Assembly: GCA_016081115.2 (NCBI GenBank)
Contig: CM071930.1
Coordinates: 33,309,641-33,373,640, forward strand
Reading direction: 5' to 3'
DNA from: Rehmannia glutinosa
Taxonomy: Eukaryota > Streptophyta > Magnoliopsida > Lamiales > Orobanchaceae
Length of the DNA stretch: 64,000 nucleotides
A program made the translations under genes and the position numbers. The notes beneath the pieces are model-generated. The model was not told the DNA's origin, searched no databases, and was given only the letters and a program-made list of their open reading frames with translations. Shown here piece by piece: positions 20,915 through 32,467 of the stretch (the first letter of the stretch is position 1; every line of letters starts with the position of its first letter).

Positions 20915-22978
20915 TGTCACGCCCACCCTATTACTATTACTAGAAAATATACATAAATGGTACAACTCAACCACAAACCCTATTTAAAATGTGTAATTTT
21001 GTTTTGTGTAAATTTGATAACAACGAACAACGAAATAAACCTGGTAGACTGCAACGAAGTTTTTTACAAATTTAAAAGTAAAAAGGCTAGCCAACCCTGT
21101 TTGTACGTAAGCATGATTACTAAATATACAAACCCAGAACCCAAACCAGCACACTATTTACATATATTTACAATACAGTTTCAAAAGTTACAAACAGTAT
21201 GAGTTCTTACATATAACACAACAGAACCAGAACCAAAATAAATCCAAAAACAAGCCCAACAGGTCATCATCCACATCCATGATCCTCAAAACCTGAAGAA
21301 GCTTGAGCACTGTACAGTAAGCCAAAGACTCAGGAATTCTCATGCTCACCGCAATGCATGAACTACATGAGGTAGAGCTCAGCAAGTAAAAATCATGCAT
21401 GTCTAAAGAATAACAATAATTTACCAACATGTGATGCTAATATGTAAAATTCATGAATTAAAATACTCTATTAAAATCAATTTCTTTCATTGGGGCCTCT
21501 GACCTAACTACTATGCACTGGAAAAGAGCTTTGCACATAGGAATAATCAAATGGCCAATAAATATCGTTATGATGATACGTGTGGTCCATCCTCCCACGG
21601 CCCAGCCAAGGTTCCCATACTTGCGTCCCATGTGTCCGCCAAGAAGTATCCCACTCCGTAGGGTAATAACACAGGTACCCACAAATGGTCCATCCTCCTG
21701 TGACCCACCGAGAGCCCATCTCCCATCTAGCTTTGTGTTAACCAGGAAGTACCCCACTTGCTATACCTAAACATATATCATAAGCACGCCCAACGTGCCT
21801 CGATGCATTAACAGTGGTCAACAAACATCTATTTTCTTCTAGAAAATATTTTCGTGCATGCGAACATGCTCTTGTAATATGCATGCACATGCAAATACTG
21901 TGAATGGCATGTTCAATGGCTCACCAAGCACCATATTAGAACATCATACAAGTCAATTATTCAACATATAATATCCATGTATATTCAATAAGATACCACA
22001 GTCACATATAATACAATCAATTCAGATAATACTATGTTCATGCATTACATTTGCAGATAGATTTTTACTTACCTTTCACCCTTAGATGTGCCACCGAAGA
22101 TTTTAGATATTGGACAACCTGTACATATGCGTAGTATCAACTTACATTTTCAGAATTAATTTAATTTACTATACCTGATCCTGTAAAATGCCTCAAATCT
22201 AATTTTAACTGTATCACTTATATCAAATGATTTTCTCCCATTAATTTGATTTTCTCGCTTAAAATTAAAACACTTTATCTCAATTTTACTTTCAACATTA
22301 GAATAGATGTCAGACTATTTATTATATGTATCTTGTTTGAAGTCGACTAATACAAGTTTTTATATTAAGAAATTTGAATCAAACTTGATTAATATCATTC
22401 AGATGTTTGAAATGCGAGTTTTGGATTCGAAAGCACTCACCTTCCCTTTCTCTTCTTTTGTTCGGCCGGATGTTTACTTCATATGTTCCCTTATTTTCCC
22501 TTGCACGTCCGAGTGTGTTTTTTTTTTTTTTTTTTTTTTTTGTTCGCAAAGTGCTTTTGTGTGTTTCACTTTATTCTTTTGATTTCCTTAACCGTCTGTG
22601 TTGTGTGTGTAAAAGTGTCTAACTTAACCATGTAAATACCTTAACCAAATAAAGGCGGTGACCCAACTAGTTAAGTAAACTAAAATACATATTTTATATG
22701 CTCACACACACACGGCTATATATAGACAAACTTATCATCATTCCTACAGATGTAAGGATATGCTAATATAATATGCATATTTCATATGCATGCATGTGCA
22801 TGTTACGTATTTATATATATATATATATATATAACATTTACTTGTTATACTCTATTATATATATATTATATATATATTGAAACTGATATTATTTATCTAT
22901 ATATATATATGTCGTGTTTTAGTGTATTTACACTCAATTCCCTTATCTTGTTTTCTAGTTATAATATCGTTTCATTTC

Positions 22979-23018
<40 letters not shown>

Positions 23019-23418
23019 TCTTTTTTCAAAATACTATTCTCATATACCTTTTTATATATACACATATATTTATATCCGGGTTTTCCAGCTACTTCTCAAC
23101 ACTTCGATGCCACCCATCACCTCTAAATTTATCACGTGTAATCTTGCAACTCTTATGCCTCTAATGTCATCACGTGTAATGGATGACATCTACTAACTTG
23201 ACACGTAGATGTTCCTATTTAAATATATTATCTACTACTTAAGTTAGTAACCTGACAACTAGTACTATATGAGAGTCCCAAATTATAAAATTAGTCATGC
23301 CATTTAAAATAAAATAAATAATACAAATCCCAATATCAATGCAAGTGGCATATAAAAAAAAACTTGTAGTCCATGAACTATATTAGCCTAATGAGTAGTG
23401 AGAGGCTTGGGTATTACA
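20915..23418 (-). repeat. Gypsy-M1 5' LTR
   Basis: 2504 bp with ends TGTCACGCCC and GGGTATTACA. It contains the uninterrupted versions of the sites used by the coding CACTA (near 22003) and the 1386-bp CACTA (near 22424), which makes it the key reference for the nested insertions. Beyond 23418 the sequence is Athila-2 reverse transcriptase; ACATT (23419-23423) is the expected TSD. Open frames inside (for example 21458-21757) are chance. Confidence 0.85.
22803..23018. repeat. AT and ATT microsatellites in the Gypsy-M1 LTR
   Basis: (TA)n near 22812-22832 and 22857-22911, and about 13 TTA units near 22979-23018. A poly-T run also lies at about 22518-22541. These produce long Tyr- or Leu-rich open frames that are not genes. 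Confidence 0.9.
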
Positions 23419-23602
23419 ACATTTACATGCCCTTGTATTTGCATTCCGTAGATTACCATTTGGACTATGTAATGCACCTGCGACTTTTCAAAGATGCATG
23501 ATGGCTATTTTTGATGGCATGATCGGAAATATTATGGAAATTTTCATGGATGACATCTCCATTTTTGGTAGTTATTTTCATCATTGCTTGCATAATCTAA
23601 CC
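23419..23602 (+). pseudogene. Athila-2 reverse transcriptase, first visible part
   Basis: Encodes the palm region: FAFRRLPFGLCNAPATFQRC and the active site EIFMDDISIFG (about 23542-23574), with one lost base near 23438. The left part of this RT lies beyond Gypsy-M1, outside the window. The reading stops at HNLT at 23602, where Gypsy-M2 begins, and resumes in frame at 31540. Confidence 0.85.
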
Positions 23603-24466
23603 TGTAACATCCCAATTTCTTGAAATTGAAGTACTTTTCAAGGGAAAAAAATATTATTAACAAAGTACGAGTTTATAAGTTAAAGTGCGCCCAATTATTT
23701 TTTAGGGACGATTTAAAAATTTTAATCCTAAATTAAAAAACATAATGATAAATATACTAATAATAACACACACACATCTTCCAAATTAAAATATCCAACA
23801 ATTATCCCAAACATAAAACACAAAAGTTAAGTCATAGATCCAAAATTCAATCTGATCATAATTAATTAAAATTAAAAATACATCATGATTTATTCTACCA
23901 TCGACAACTTCATATCTTGAGCTGGATTCCTCAACCTGAAAGTCAAATAATAATAAGGTTGAGCTTCATCTCGCTCAATAGGGATATATCTGTCAATATT
24001 TAATATAACATAAAAAGCATTCATATAATTGCAACACTTAATTCATTGATTTGCCCTTTTTCCTCTGACTGTCCAGTTACTGCATATAGCATTGTCGGTT
24101 CACCGCGAAGATACTTTTGATCCCAGTCCCTTTTTATGGCCCTAGCTTATATGAATTTATTTTCTCTTGACATATGTTGCAATTATCGAAATACAATCAT
24201 GAAATATTAAGTAAAGACCAATACTATTAAGATCCCTACCTTACTAATTATAGATATTCGATGTAGAAAAATGAACGATAAAAATTCTAGTCCTCCATCC
24301 CTTCATTTTATATTGTAGAGATTTGAGAAAATTGTGAAAGATTTATGTTGGATGTTTATCTATTTATAAATAAATTTTAACCCCTAAATTAACCTCTAAA
24401 TTAACCCCAAAATTACCCCATAAATTAATCTATAACTAAACCACTAATTAAATATTGTTTATCACA
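23603..24466 (-). repeat. Gypsy-M2 3' LTR
   Basis: Plus-strand ends TGTAACATCCC and GTTTATCACA, about 864 bp. The polypurine stretch on the minus strand (TTAAGGAGAG, about 24472-24481) lies after the integrase tail CGAGGACGAAATT. No second copy is found in the window. Confidence 0.7.
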
Positions 24467-24596
24467 TACTACTCTCCTTAAATATAATTTCGTCCTCGAA
24501 ATTCAATATCTTACATGGAATTGAAAAACTTGGGTACTTGACACGTATATCCTCTTCACTCTCCCAAGTAGCTTCATTTTTGCCATGACATCTCCA

Positions 24597-27400
24597 CTAT
24601 ACATTGATTAGAGCAACATCTTTATCTCTCAAATGGTCAATCTTGCGTTCCAAAACAACTTCCGGTGCTTCCTTGTAAGTTAAGTCATTGTGGATTGTTA
24701 GATCCTTATAATTCATGATGTGACTTGGATCGTGAACGTACTTTCTTAGCATCGAGACATGAAAAACTCTGTGCACACTTGACAGACTTAGTGGTAATGA
24801 TAGTTGATAAGCTAAATCTCCAATTCGTATAAGGATTTCAAACACTCCGATATATCTCGACTTTAATTTCCTTTTTCGCCAAATCGAATAACACCTTTGA
24901 TAGGAGCTACTTTCAAGAACACTTTTTCTTTTATCAAACCGTATATGTTTTATTCGTTTATCAGCATACAACCTTTGCCTATTTTGATTCATCTTGATTC
25001 GATCTTATATCATCTATCTTTTCTATGATTTGCTGAATCAATTTAGGCCCCAAAATATAGTTTTTTTACCAACTTCGCTCCATTATAATGGTGATCTAAA
25101 TTTTCTTGCATACAACACCTCGTATGGAGCCATCCCAATAGTCGTTTGATAACTATTGTTATAAGCAAACTCCACCAAGGGCAATAATGCTTCCCAATTA
25201 CTTCCTAAGTCGAGCCCACATCCTCTGAACATATATTCCAATATTTGTACAGTCCTTTCAGACTGTCCATCTGTTTGCGGGTGATAAGCCAAAATTTTAA
25301 CTTTGTTCCTAAGGCACATTGTAAACTTTTCCAAAACATAAAAGTAAGATGCGTATCTCTGTGTGAAACAATTGATATAGGAACTCCATGAAGTTTTACT
25401 ATCTCCTCGATGTAAATTTGTGCACATCGCTCCATAATGAATGCCATCTTAACGAGTAAGAAAAAGGTGACTTTGTTAATCGATCTACTGCAACCAATAT
25501 GCCCTTGTTTTCCTTGACTGATGGTGGAAGCCCTACCACAAAATCCATAGTAATGTGCTCCCATTTCCATTGTGGGATGTCCAGTGGTTTGAGCAAACCA
25601 GACGGTCTTTGGTGTTCGGCTTTAACTTACTGATAAGTCAAACATTTTTCTGCAAAAGTTCCAATATCTCGTTTCATACTTCACCACCATAATACTTCAC
25701 TTAAATCTCCATACATATTTCTATCTCCAGGATGAGCTGTATATGGCGTACAATGAGCTTCTTCCAGAATTTCCTTTCTAATCCCTTTTTCTTTAGGAAT
25801 GCATAATCTCCCTTCGTAAGTCAATGTATTATCATATGTTATAAGAAATCATTTTACACTCCCTTCACGAGCTCGTTCCATCATTTTGCTAAAAATATTA
25901 TCTCTAGGTTGAGCTTCTTTTATCTTTTATCTCAGAGTAGGTTGCACCATCAAGGATGCTAGTACTATCTCCGTGCTTTTTGGTGGTACTACTACCTCAA
26001 TTATCATCCTGTCGAATTATCTCATAAGATGTTCTTGTTCGAATATCAAGCTTGACATTTCTCCTTTTGCTTTACGACTTAATGCATCGGATAAAAAATT
26101 AGTTTTACTTGGATGATAGCTGATAGTGCAATCATAGTCCTTCACCAATTCCAACATCCTTATTTCCCTTGTGTTTAACTACTTGTGAGCAAACATATAT
26201 TTCAAGATTTTGTTGTCGGTGAACATTTCACATCTTCCTTCATATAGGTAATGGCGCTAGATCTTTAATGCACATGCACAACAACAGCTAACTCTAGGTC
26301 ATGATTAGGGTAGTTTAACTCATGTGGCTTTACTTGCCTTGAGGCGTAAGCAACCACTTTGCCATGCATGTTGTATTAGCACGCATCCCAAACATTGTTT
26401 TGATGCATCACTATAAATGAAAAAATCTTTAGCGGGGTCAGGAATTGTCAATATTGATGCAAAAGTTAGCATTCGCTTTAATTCCTGAAAGCTTTCTTCG
26501 CATTCCTAATTCTATTGGAACCTCTCCAATTTTCTAGTTAGTCGAGTTATAGGCGCAACTATCTTTGAGAATCCTTCAATAAATCTCCGATAATAACCTG
26601 CCAAACCTAGAAAACTACAAACTTCACTCAAATTCGTAGGTGCATTTCATTTATTAACCGCTTCAACTTTAGTCGGGTCTACTTTGATTCCTTGAGCAGT
26701 GATTACATATCCAAGAAACACAACTCGGTCTAGCCAAAACTCGCATTTCTTGAATTTTGCATATAACTTCTCCTTACGAAGTGTCTCTTTCACTATTCTT
26801 AAGTGCTAATTATGTTGCTCACTATTCATTGAATATACAAGTATATCATCTATAAACACTATGACGAATTGGTCCAGATACGGATGAAATACTCTATTAA
26901 TCAAATCAATGAGTATTGTTGGGGCGTTACTTAACCCAAATGGTATTATTACAAACTCATAATATTCATATCGAGTTCTAAATGCCATTTTGGGAATATC
27001 ACTTTCTTTAATTTTTAACCGGTAATACCTAGTTCTCAAGTCAATCTTAGAGAAGGTGTTGGCACCTCTCAATTGATCGAACAAGTCTTCAATCCTTAGC
27101 AGCCGATACTTGTTCTTCAATGTGAGTCGATTAAGTTCTCTATAATAGATACACATTGTAAGTGACCCATTTTTCTTATTTACAAACAGAACTGGTGCTC
27201 CCCACGGTGATACACCAGGTCTAATGAATCCCAAATCCAAATGTTCTTGTATTTGCGCCTTTAACTCTTGTAACTCCTTTGGCGCCATCCTATAGGGTGC
27301 CTTAGATATAGGTGCTTCCCCAGGTACCAAATCTATTCCAAATTCAACCTGACAATCTAAAGGAATTCCCGGCAAGTCATTTCAGAATACATCCAAAAAT
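24597..27400 (-). pseudogene. Gypsy-M2 RT, RNase H and integrase
   Basis: From right to left: PPGEAPI-type linker and RT (27375-26806) with RPGVSPWGAPVLFVNKKNG, KNKYRLLRIEDLFDQLRGA and VIVFIDDILVYS; RNase H remnants (about 26500-26030); the integrase H2C2 region (about 25760-25620); the integrase core with WKWEHITMDFVVGLPPS, VSHRDTHLTF (catalytic Asp replaced by His in S-D-R-D) and LVEFAYNNSYQTTIG; and a C-terminal part with YIGVFEILIRIGDLAYQL and VFHVSMLRKYVHDPSH. Multiple stops and frameshifts. The enzyme set would copy RNA into DNA and integrate it, but this copy cannot be active. Confidence 0.88.
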
Positions 27401-27729
27401 TCTTGCACAATTGGTACGCCATTAAGTGTAACTTTAGCTGTCGTGGTATCTACTAAACTCACTAGATACCATTGACAATGTTTCTTCTTTAATATCTTTG
27501 GTGCTTTCATTGCCGATATCACTCATGGTATGGCCTTAGACTTAATCCCATAGAATTGTTTCTCATCATTTTCTGGCAGTTTGAATATTGTCTCTTTCTC
27601 GTGACACTTAATGTCTGCCTGATATTTACTAAGCCAATCCATGCCTCAGACTACGTCAAAATCCTTCTTTTAATTATGTATAGACCAACTCTAAGATATT
27701 TTCCACTTATATTCGCTTCAACATCCTTA

Positions 27730-29158
27730 TTCACTGAGTCTGTTGTTATCGAATTTCAGATGGTAAGCTAACCTCAAGGGATTCATTTACTCTTGCACTC
27801 ATATGTCCTAATATGGCATGAAATTCGGCACATGAAAACGAATGTGTGGCATTAGTGTCGAAAAGTATAAGAGCAGGTATTCCTAAGATGGTTAACATAC
27901 GTGACATTGTACCTGGGTTCTGATCAGCTTCTTCCTGAGTCATAGCATACATCCGAGCTCTATCTACAAATGTTTGTTCTTTTTTTTCCCACTTAGCTTT
28001 TTTTTTGTCGAACGATAGAATTTTATTATAACAACTCAAAAACTAAAATTACAACTACAACCGTAGCCAACGGGCTAAGAGCCGACAAGACTAACTAAGA
28101 GCCAAGCGGGGAATTGGTAAAACCAATTTAGATTCACATGGACTAAAAAACTACCCACCCCAAACTAACCACTCCACGCCGGGAGACTTCAGCACTCCTC
28201 AAAGGAGACTGTAACACACCAAAAAAACTAAAATCGGGCACGTTTCCCAATCAGCTTTCAAGATAGGACAATTAGAGACCTCATGCCCTGGGTTCTTACA
28301 TTTGAAGCATTTTCCTTGTCCAACTAAACATTCTCCAAAATGATTTTCTTCCATTTTGGGCAAGTTGGCATGTCTACTTGCTTAGATAGGCATGCATTTC
28401 CATCAATCTTTATCTGTTTATTTTGATTTCCATTTTTATCCTATTTTGCTCCGTCCCATTTTTTTTTCTCACGTAAAATGACCTACTTCTGCTCCTTGTC
28501 TACAGCAAAACTTGCCTCCACCTCATGAACCCTTATCACCATTACCGAGTACTCCAAATCTCCTTGAGCAGATAGTATTCCTGATATTTGTGCGCGAAGT
28601 CCCCTTCTGAACCTCAGAGCATTTTTGAAATCAGTATCCGCTAGGTGTGGAGCAAACCAATTTAGTTGATTGAACTGTCTCTCATACTCTGTGACAGTCA
28701 TGTTTCTCTATTTGAATTTAAGGAATTTTGTCTCCTTCTTGTCCCGATATGATTGCGGAAAAAACTTTTCCATTACAATCATCTTCAACTCTTCCCATGT
28801 TAAAGCATTCCGCTCTTCCCCGCTCTTAGTCCTCCAATACCCTTCCCACCAATGATCAGCATCTTCAGTGAGTTGGAATGCAACATATACAACTCTATGT
28901 TCTTCTGTGCAACCAATGAGTCAAAAAATCCTCTCTAGCGATCGAAACCATTCTTCTACTGTTGTCGGGCCTTCACGTCCATTTAATGTGGATGGATATG
29001 GTTACAGAATTGTTTCACGACTCGTGCTTTGTTGTTGTTATCCCCGTTGTTCTGTACATCTCTGAGGAACTCAGCAAGTCTCCACCTGTAGCAGTGGTTT
29101 GATTTCCTGTGTTAGTAGAGTTATCACCGTTGACTTGATTTCCACGACAGGGAGTCAT
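27730..29158 (-). pseudogene. Gypsy-M2 gag and protease
   Basis: Probable gag start at 29158 (MTPCRGNQVNGDN). The gag core is around 28890-28480 (MTVTEYERQFNQLNWFAPHL), the CCHC knuckle CFKCKNPGHEVSNC about 28305-28262, and the protease 28039-27746 with ILFDTNATHSFSC, where the active-site D-T-G has become D-T-N. Between protease and knuckle a LINE tail is inserted at 28001-28243. Confidence 0.8.
28001..28243 (-). mobile_element. Short 5'-truncated LINE/retroposon tail
   Basis: On the minus strand it ends in AATAAAATTCTATCGTTCGAC followed by an A-run (T-run on plus at about 27998-28006), a 3' end seen in plant L1-type retroposons. Flanked by similar 15-bp sequences TTCCCACTTAGCTTT (27986-28000) and TTCCCAATCAGCTTT (28244-28258), a degenerate TSD. 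It splits the Gypsy-M2 gag-protease region. No box B promoter was seen, so a SINE is less likely. Confidence 0.6.
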
Positions 29159-29364
29159 ATTCCTAAGGTCATACGTAATGTAATCTTCTTATTATTTTTA
29201 TAATAATAATAATAACAATAATTATTATTATTATTATTATTATATTATTATTATTATTATTATTTATCTCAGGTGATTAATGGACTTCAAAATATCTAAC
29301 TTAAAATTTTAATATCATAATATAATGGTCAAATAAATTACTATCAATTAAAGGACAACAAAAC
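29159..29364. other. Gypsy-M2 leader with an ATT/TAA microsatellite
   Basis: Non-coding, AT-rich. TAA/ATT repeats at about 29198-29266. No primer-binding site is seen where the 5' LTR junction of Gypsy-M2 would be expected. Confidence 0.6.
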
Positions 29365-30586
29365 TGTTAGTCCAAGTGGCTACGATAATCTAGAAGGGGG
29401 GTGAATAGATATCTCGGTTTTTCAGATTTTGCCCTTTTTTTTGAATAATCAAGCAAAGACGAAAGCTAAATGCGGAAAATAAATAACACACGTCGATTTA
29501 AAGAGCTTCACCCCACCTAGGAACTACGTGCTCTACCACCCTAGTATATCCGGGATGGGTTTCGAAAACAAAAAGAGATTTTATTAATTACCAAAATTAA
29601 TACAACACCTTGAGGATTACCACAACCCTCTTACAACACCTTCAAGGAGATTACCACAATCTTCCTTCACCACCTTTGAAGAGTACCACACTCTCCAAAC
29701 ACCTATCACCTAGATCACCCAAGTGTATTATTACCACAAGAATACTCACAAGGATGTCTTGTGTTGAATGATGACCAAAATCAAGATTACAACTCAATAA
29801 TGAATAATACAATATGAGTACAAGTGTAATCAAGAATTGAAAGCCTAGACCTCAAAGAAGTGCAAGTGCAAGTGCTTAGGCTAATACAACAAGATTTATG
29901 AAAGTGTTTGCTTGTATGCTCTTTTGCTTGTGTAATGTGTTGTGTCTTGTTGCTTGAATGAAGCCTTTTTTATAGGAGAGGTCTTATCTTGATTTCCAGA
30001 CATAGGCTCCTCCTTGGGGAGTGATTTGCTGCAAAAGAAACCATTTAAAATCAAGATTATAGCTGTTGGAAATCAATCCCACAAATTAGGGAAAAGCTGT
30101 CTGAAAATGCAACGGATAGTTTGCTGATAAAACAGGGGTTCGTTCCACCGGTCGCGCAGAGATAAGATTCAAATGAGTTTGCTGCGATTTTTACACAGGG
30201 GGACCGGTCGGAGGGGGGTTCGACCGGTCGCCCTTGATCTTGACCGGTTGGGGGTGTTTAAAAAATGAAACAGAGAAGACAAAACTTGAGAGGGCCTTCC
30301 CAGGTACCGGTCGACCGGTCGCCCTCCCTAATTTCTCATACGTCCCTTTTTCTGTTTCAAAACTCAACTCAGGTACATGTTGCCCTATAGGGCGACCGGT
30401 CGAGCTTGAAACAAAAGTGTTGTCCAATTTTTATCAAAAATAAACTCCAAGAAATACTTCGAAAAATAGTAAAAATATTTTAAATCGATCGGTATTATTT
30501 AGACAACATTTAGGGACACATTATTTTGGTTTAAAAACTCATTTGGACAAAATCATCAAAATCATGATAAAAACATTTATCTAACA
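29365..30586 (-). mobile_element. Solo LTR of a copia-type element
   Basis: 1222 bp with perfect 6-bp ends TGTTAG...CTAACA and a 5-bp TSD AAAAC (29360-29364 and 30587-30591). The minus strand carries a TATA box CTATAAAAAAG (about 29965-29975), and its 3' end has the C-rich TATTCACCCCCCTTC wording of copia LTRs. No internal domain is present, so it is a solo LTR left by recombination between two LTRs. It contains several GACCGGTCG-type palindromes (about 30145-30405). Confidence 0.9.
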
Positions 30587-30640
30587 AAAACATTATATAT
30601 AATAAGGATTTATTTATCAATTATTACAATACATAGACGC

Positions 30641-30947
30641 ATTTATCTCTACTGATCCATATCTTGATCTATCTCCGGATCTTCTTCTTGATCTTCCTCC
30701 GGGTCTTCTTCCATGTTTTCTTCGGTTCATCTTTTGTCATAGACTCATTGTTCAAAAACATAATCCATGTGCCATATAAAATGGCAGTGAACATCTCGTA
30801 GTTGATTTTGGGTAGGTCGTCACGCTCGTCATACTCTAATAATAAGCCATAAAGCTTTTCAGCATTGACGTTCCAAAATGAGGGTAAGCTATCAATCACT
30901 CTACTGGAGGCAACACCTTCGTTTGGGGCGCCGACGACATTACTCAT
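30641..30947 (-). pseudogene. Small hypothetical ORF with an acidic tail
   Basis: Minus-strand ATG at 30947 (MSNVVGAPNEGVASSRVIDS), including WNVNAEKLYGLLLEYDERDD. A one-step frameshift near 30716 would join it to an acidic repeat-like tail MEEDPEEDQEEDPEIDQDMD that ends at a stop near 30649. I do not recognise the protein. A comparable acidic tail occurs upstream of Gypsy-C gag (40597-40803), so such ORFs may belong to the leader or extra-gene region of these gypsy elements. Confidence 0.4.
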
Positions 30948-31063
30948 ATTATACTACAACTGGTGAATTTTAATTATATATATTTCCAATGTTTTCTGCC
31001 TCCTCAATTTGATAGTTGAAATAATGATTGAGTCGGTTAATGGGATGGTTCGAATCCCAATTA

Positions 31064-31134
<71 letters not shown>

Positions 31135-31534
31135 CTTTCTTGATGCGTCCCAAATTTTTGCCATCTATATATGTGCATTTGCAACCATCAGTCTCATTTT
31201 ACATATTTTTGTTAAAAGAGATACAAGATTTCTATTTGTCTAATATATAAACTAGTATTATATTTCTGAAAGCAAAATATAATAACATGGAATCACAATA
31301 AGATGCAACATGAAATAAATGAGCATTGATATAATGTAATTATATAACTTGACATAATAATTCACATACCTTGAGGAAGCCGACAATATATGACAGAGTG
31401 GATGTCATTAGACCATTTTATATTATATAAAGTTCAACTTTTACTATTTTGAAAAAAATGCTATATATTTTTATTTTATTTTTAGTTTTATTTTTAACAA
31501 GCCTACAAAAACGTAGACCTACTTTGCTACCACA
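30948..31534. other. Unassigned right end of the Gypsy-M2 insertion
   Basis: AT-rich and non-coding. Holds a microsatellite of ATT units followed by about 11 GTT units (31064-31134), and just before it GGTTCGAATCCC (31049-31060), which resembles a pol III B box. Ends in CTACCACA before the TAACC duplication. No LTR similarity seen. Confidence 0.5.
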
Positions 31535-31539
31535 TAACC

Positions 31540-32330
31540 GTCGTTTTGCACAGATGTGAGGAGCTTAATTTGGTCTTGAATTGGGAAAAGTGCCACTTCA
31601 TGGTAAGAGTCGGTATTGCTCTTGGTCACCGTGTTTCTTCTGTAGGTTTAGAAATTGATCGAGCAAAAGTGGTACTAATCGAAAAACTTCATCCACCCAT
31701 TAATGAGAAAGTAGTACGAAGCTTTTTGGGCATGCGAGCCTTTATAGAGGGTTCATACGAGATTTCTCTAAAATCACTAAGCCTTTATCGCATTTATTTG
31801 AAAAAGATATGCCTTTTGCATTCACTCCTGATTATTTGCAGGCATTCAACCTTTTGAAGAAGGCTATGGTACGCACACCAATTCTGATAATTCCCAATTG
31901 GAGTCAACCATTCGAAATAATGTGCAACGCAATTTATTTTGCATTGGGAGTAGCGTTGGGGCAAAAACGTGATAAACTCTTTTGAGTCATTTGCTACGCC
32001 AGTCGAATGCTACACCCCGCCCAGTAGAACTACACTACATTTGAAAAAGAATTGCTAGTGGTGGTATTTGCATTCGACAAATTCCGTTCGTATTGGATTT
32101 GGACAAAGGTAATTGTCCACACTGATCATGCTGCAGTTAAGTACCTATTAACTAAGAAGGATGTGGAGCCTAAACCCATTCGGTGGGTACTCTTGTTACA
32201 AGAGTTTGACATCGAAATTAGAGACCAAAAGGGAAGTAAAAATATCGTGGCAGACCACATGAAAGATGAGGAACAGAAATGCATAATCATCAAAGAAACG
32301 TTTCCACAATTTAATTCCTCCTAAAATCTG
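31540..32330 (+). pseudogene. Athila-2 reverse transcriptase (C-terminal part) and RNase H
   Basis: Continues the frame broken at 23602: LHRCEELNLVLNWEKCHFMV, ALGHRVSS, then after a frameshift near 31735 the RT connection and RNase H (IPNWSQPFEIMCNA, FEKELLVVVFAFDKFRSYW, VHTDHAAVKYLL, GSKNIVADHM). The wording is that of Athila/Tat polymerases. Stops occur near 31983 and 32022. Integrase does not follow; LINE-2 sequence starts within a few bases of the end. Confidence 0.88.
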
Positions 32331-32467
32331 TAGATGTAAGTAGGAATTGCGAAACACCTTTACTGCATGCGAAACACCTTCACTGGGTGCGATTCTATCA
32401 CCTTCTAGGTTTGTGCTCGTCGCGCCCCGGTGGAGCCACCGTCGGCGTCCTTGTCGGCTGACTCACC

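Larger units (their letters stand above)
23603..31534 (-). mobile_element. Gypsy-M2: decayed Ty3/gypsy element in the Athila-2 RT
   Basis: A 7.9-kb insertion flanked by TAACC (23598-23602 and 31535-31539). The Athila-2 RT reading frame is continuous across it. Minus strand order: gag, zinc knuckle, protease, RT, RNase H, integrase, PPT, 3' LTR, the pol order of Ty3/gypsy. The 3' LTR is at 23603-24466. A matching 5' LTR is not visible at the right end (30592-31534 shows no resemblance by eye), so either that LTR was replaced or the insertion has a more complex history. The interval also contains a LINE tail and a solo LTR. Confidence 0.75.

Noticed and set aside
21458..21757. Trp/Gly-rich minus-strand frame in the Gypsy-M1 LTR
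   Set aside because: LTR sequence, no domain; overlapping frames on both strands are equally open.
22786..23196. Tyr/Phe/Leu-rich open frames
   Set aside because: Products of AT and ATT microsatellites in the Gypsy-M1 LTR.
30954..31243. Poly-Asn, poly-Ile/Thr and poly-Leu frames
   Set aside because: All come from the ATT/GTT microsatellite at 31064-31134.
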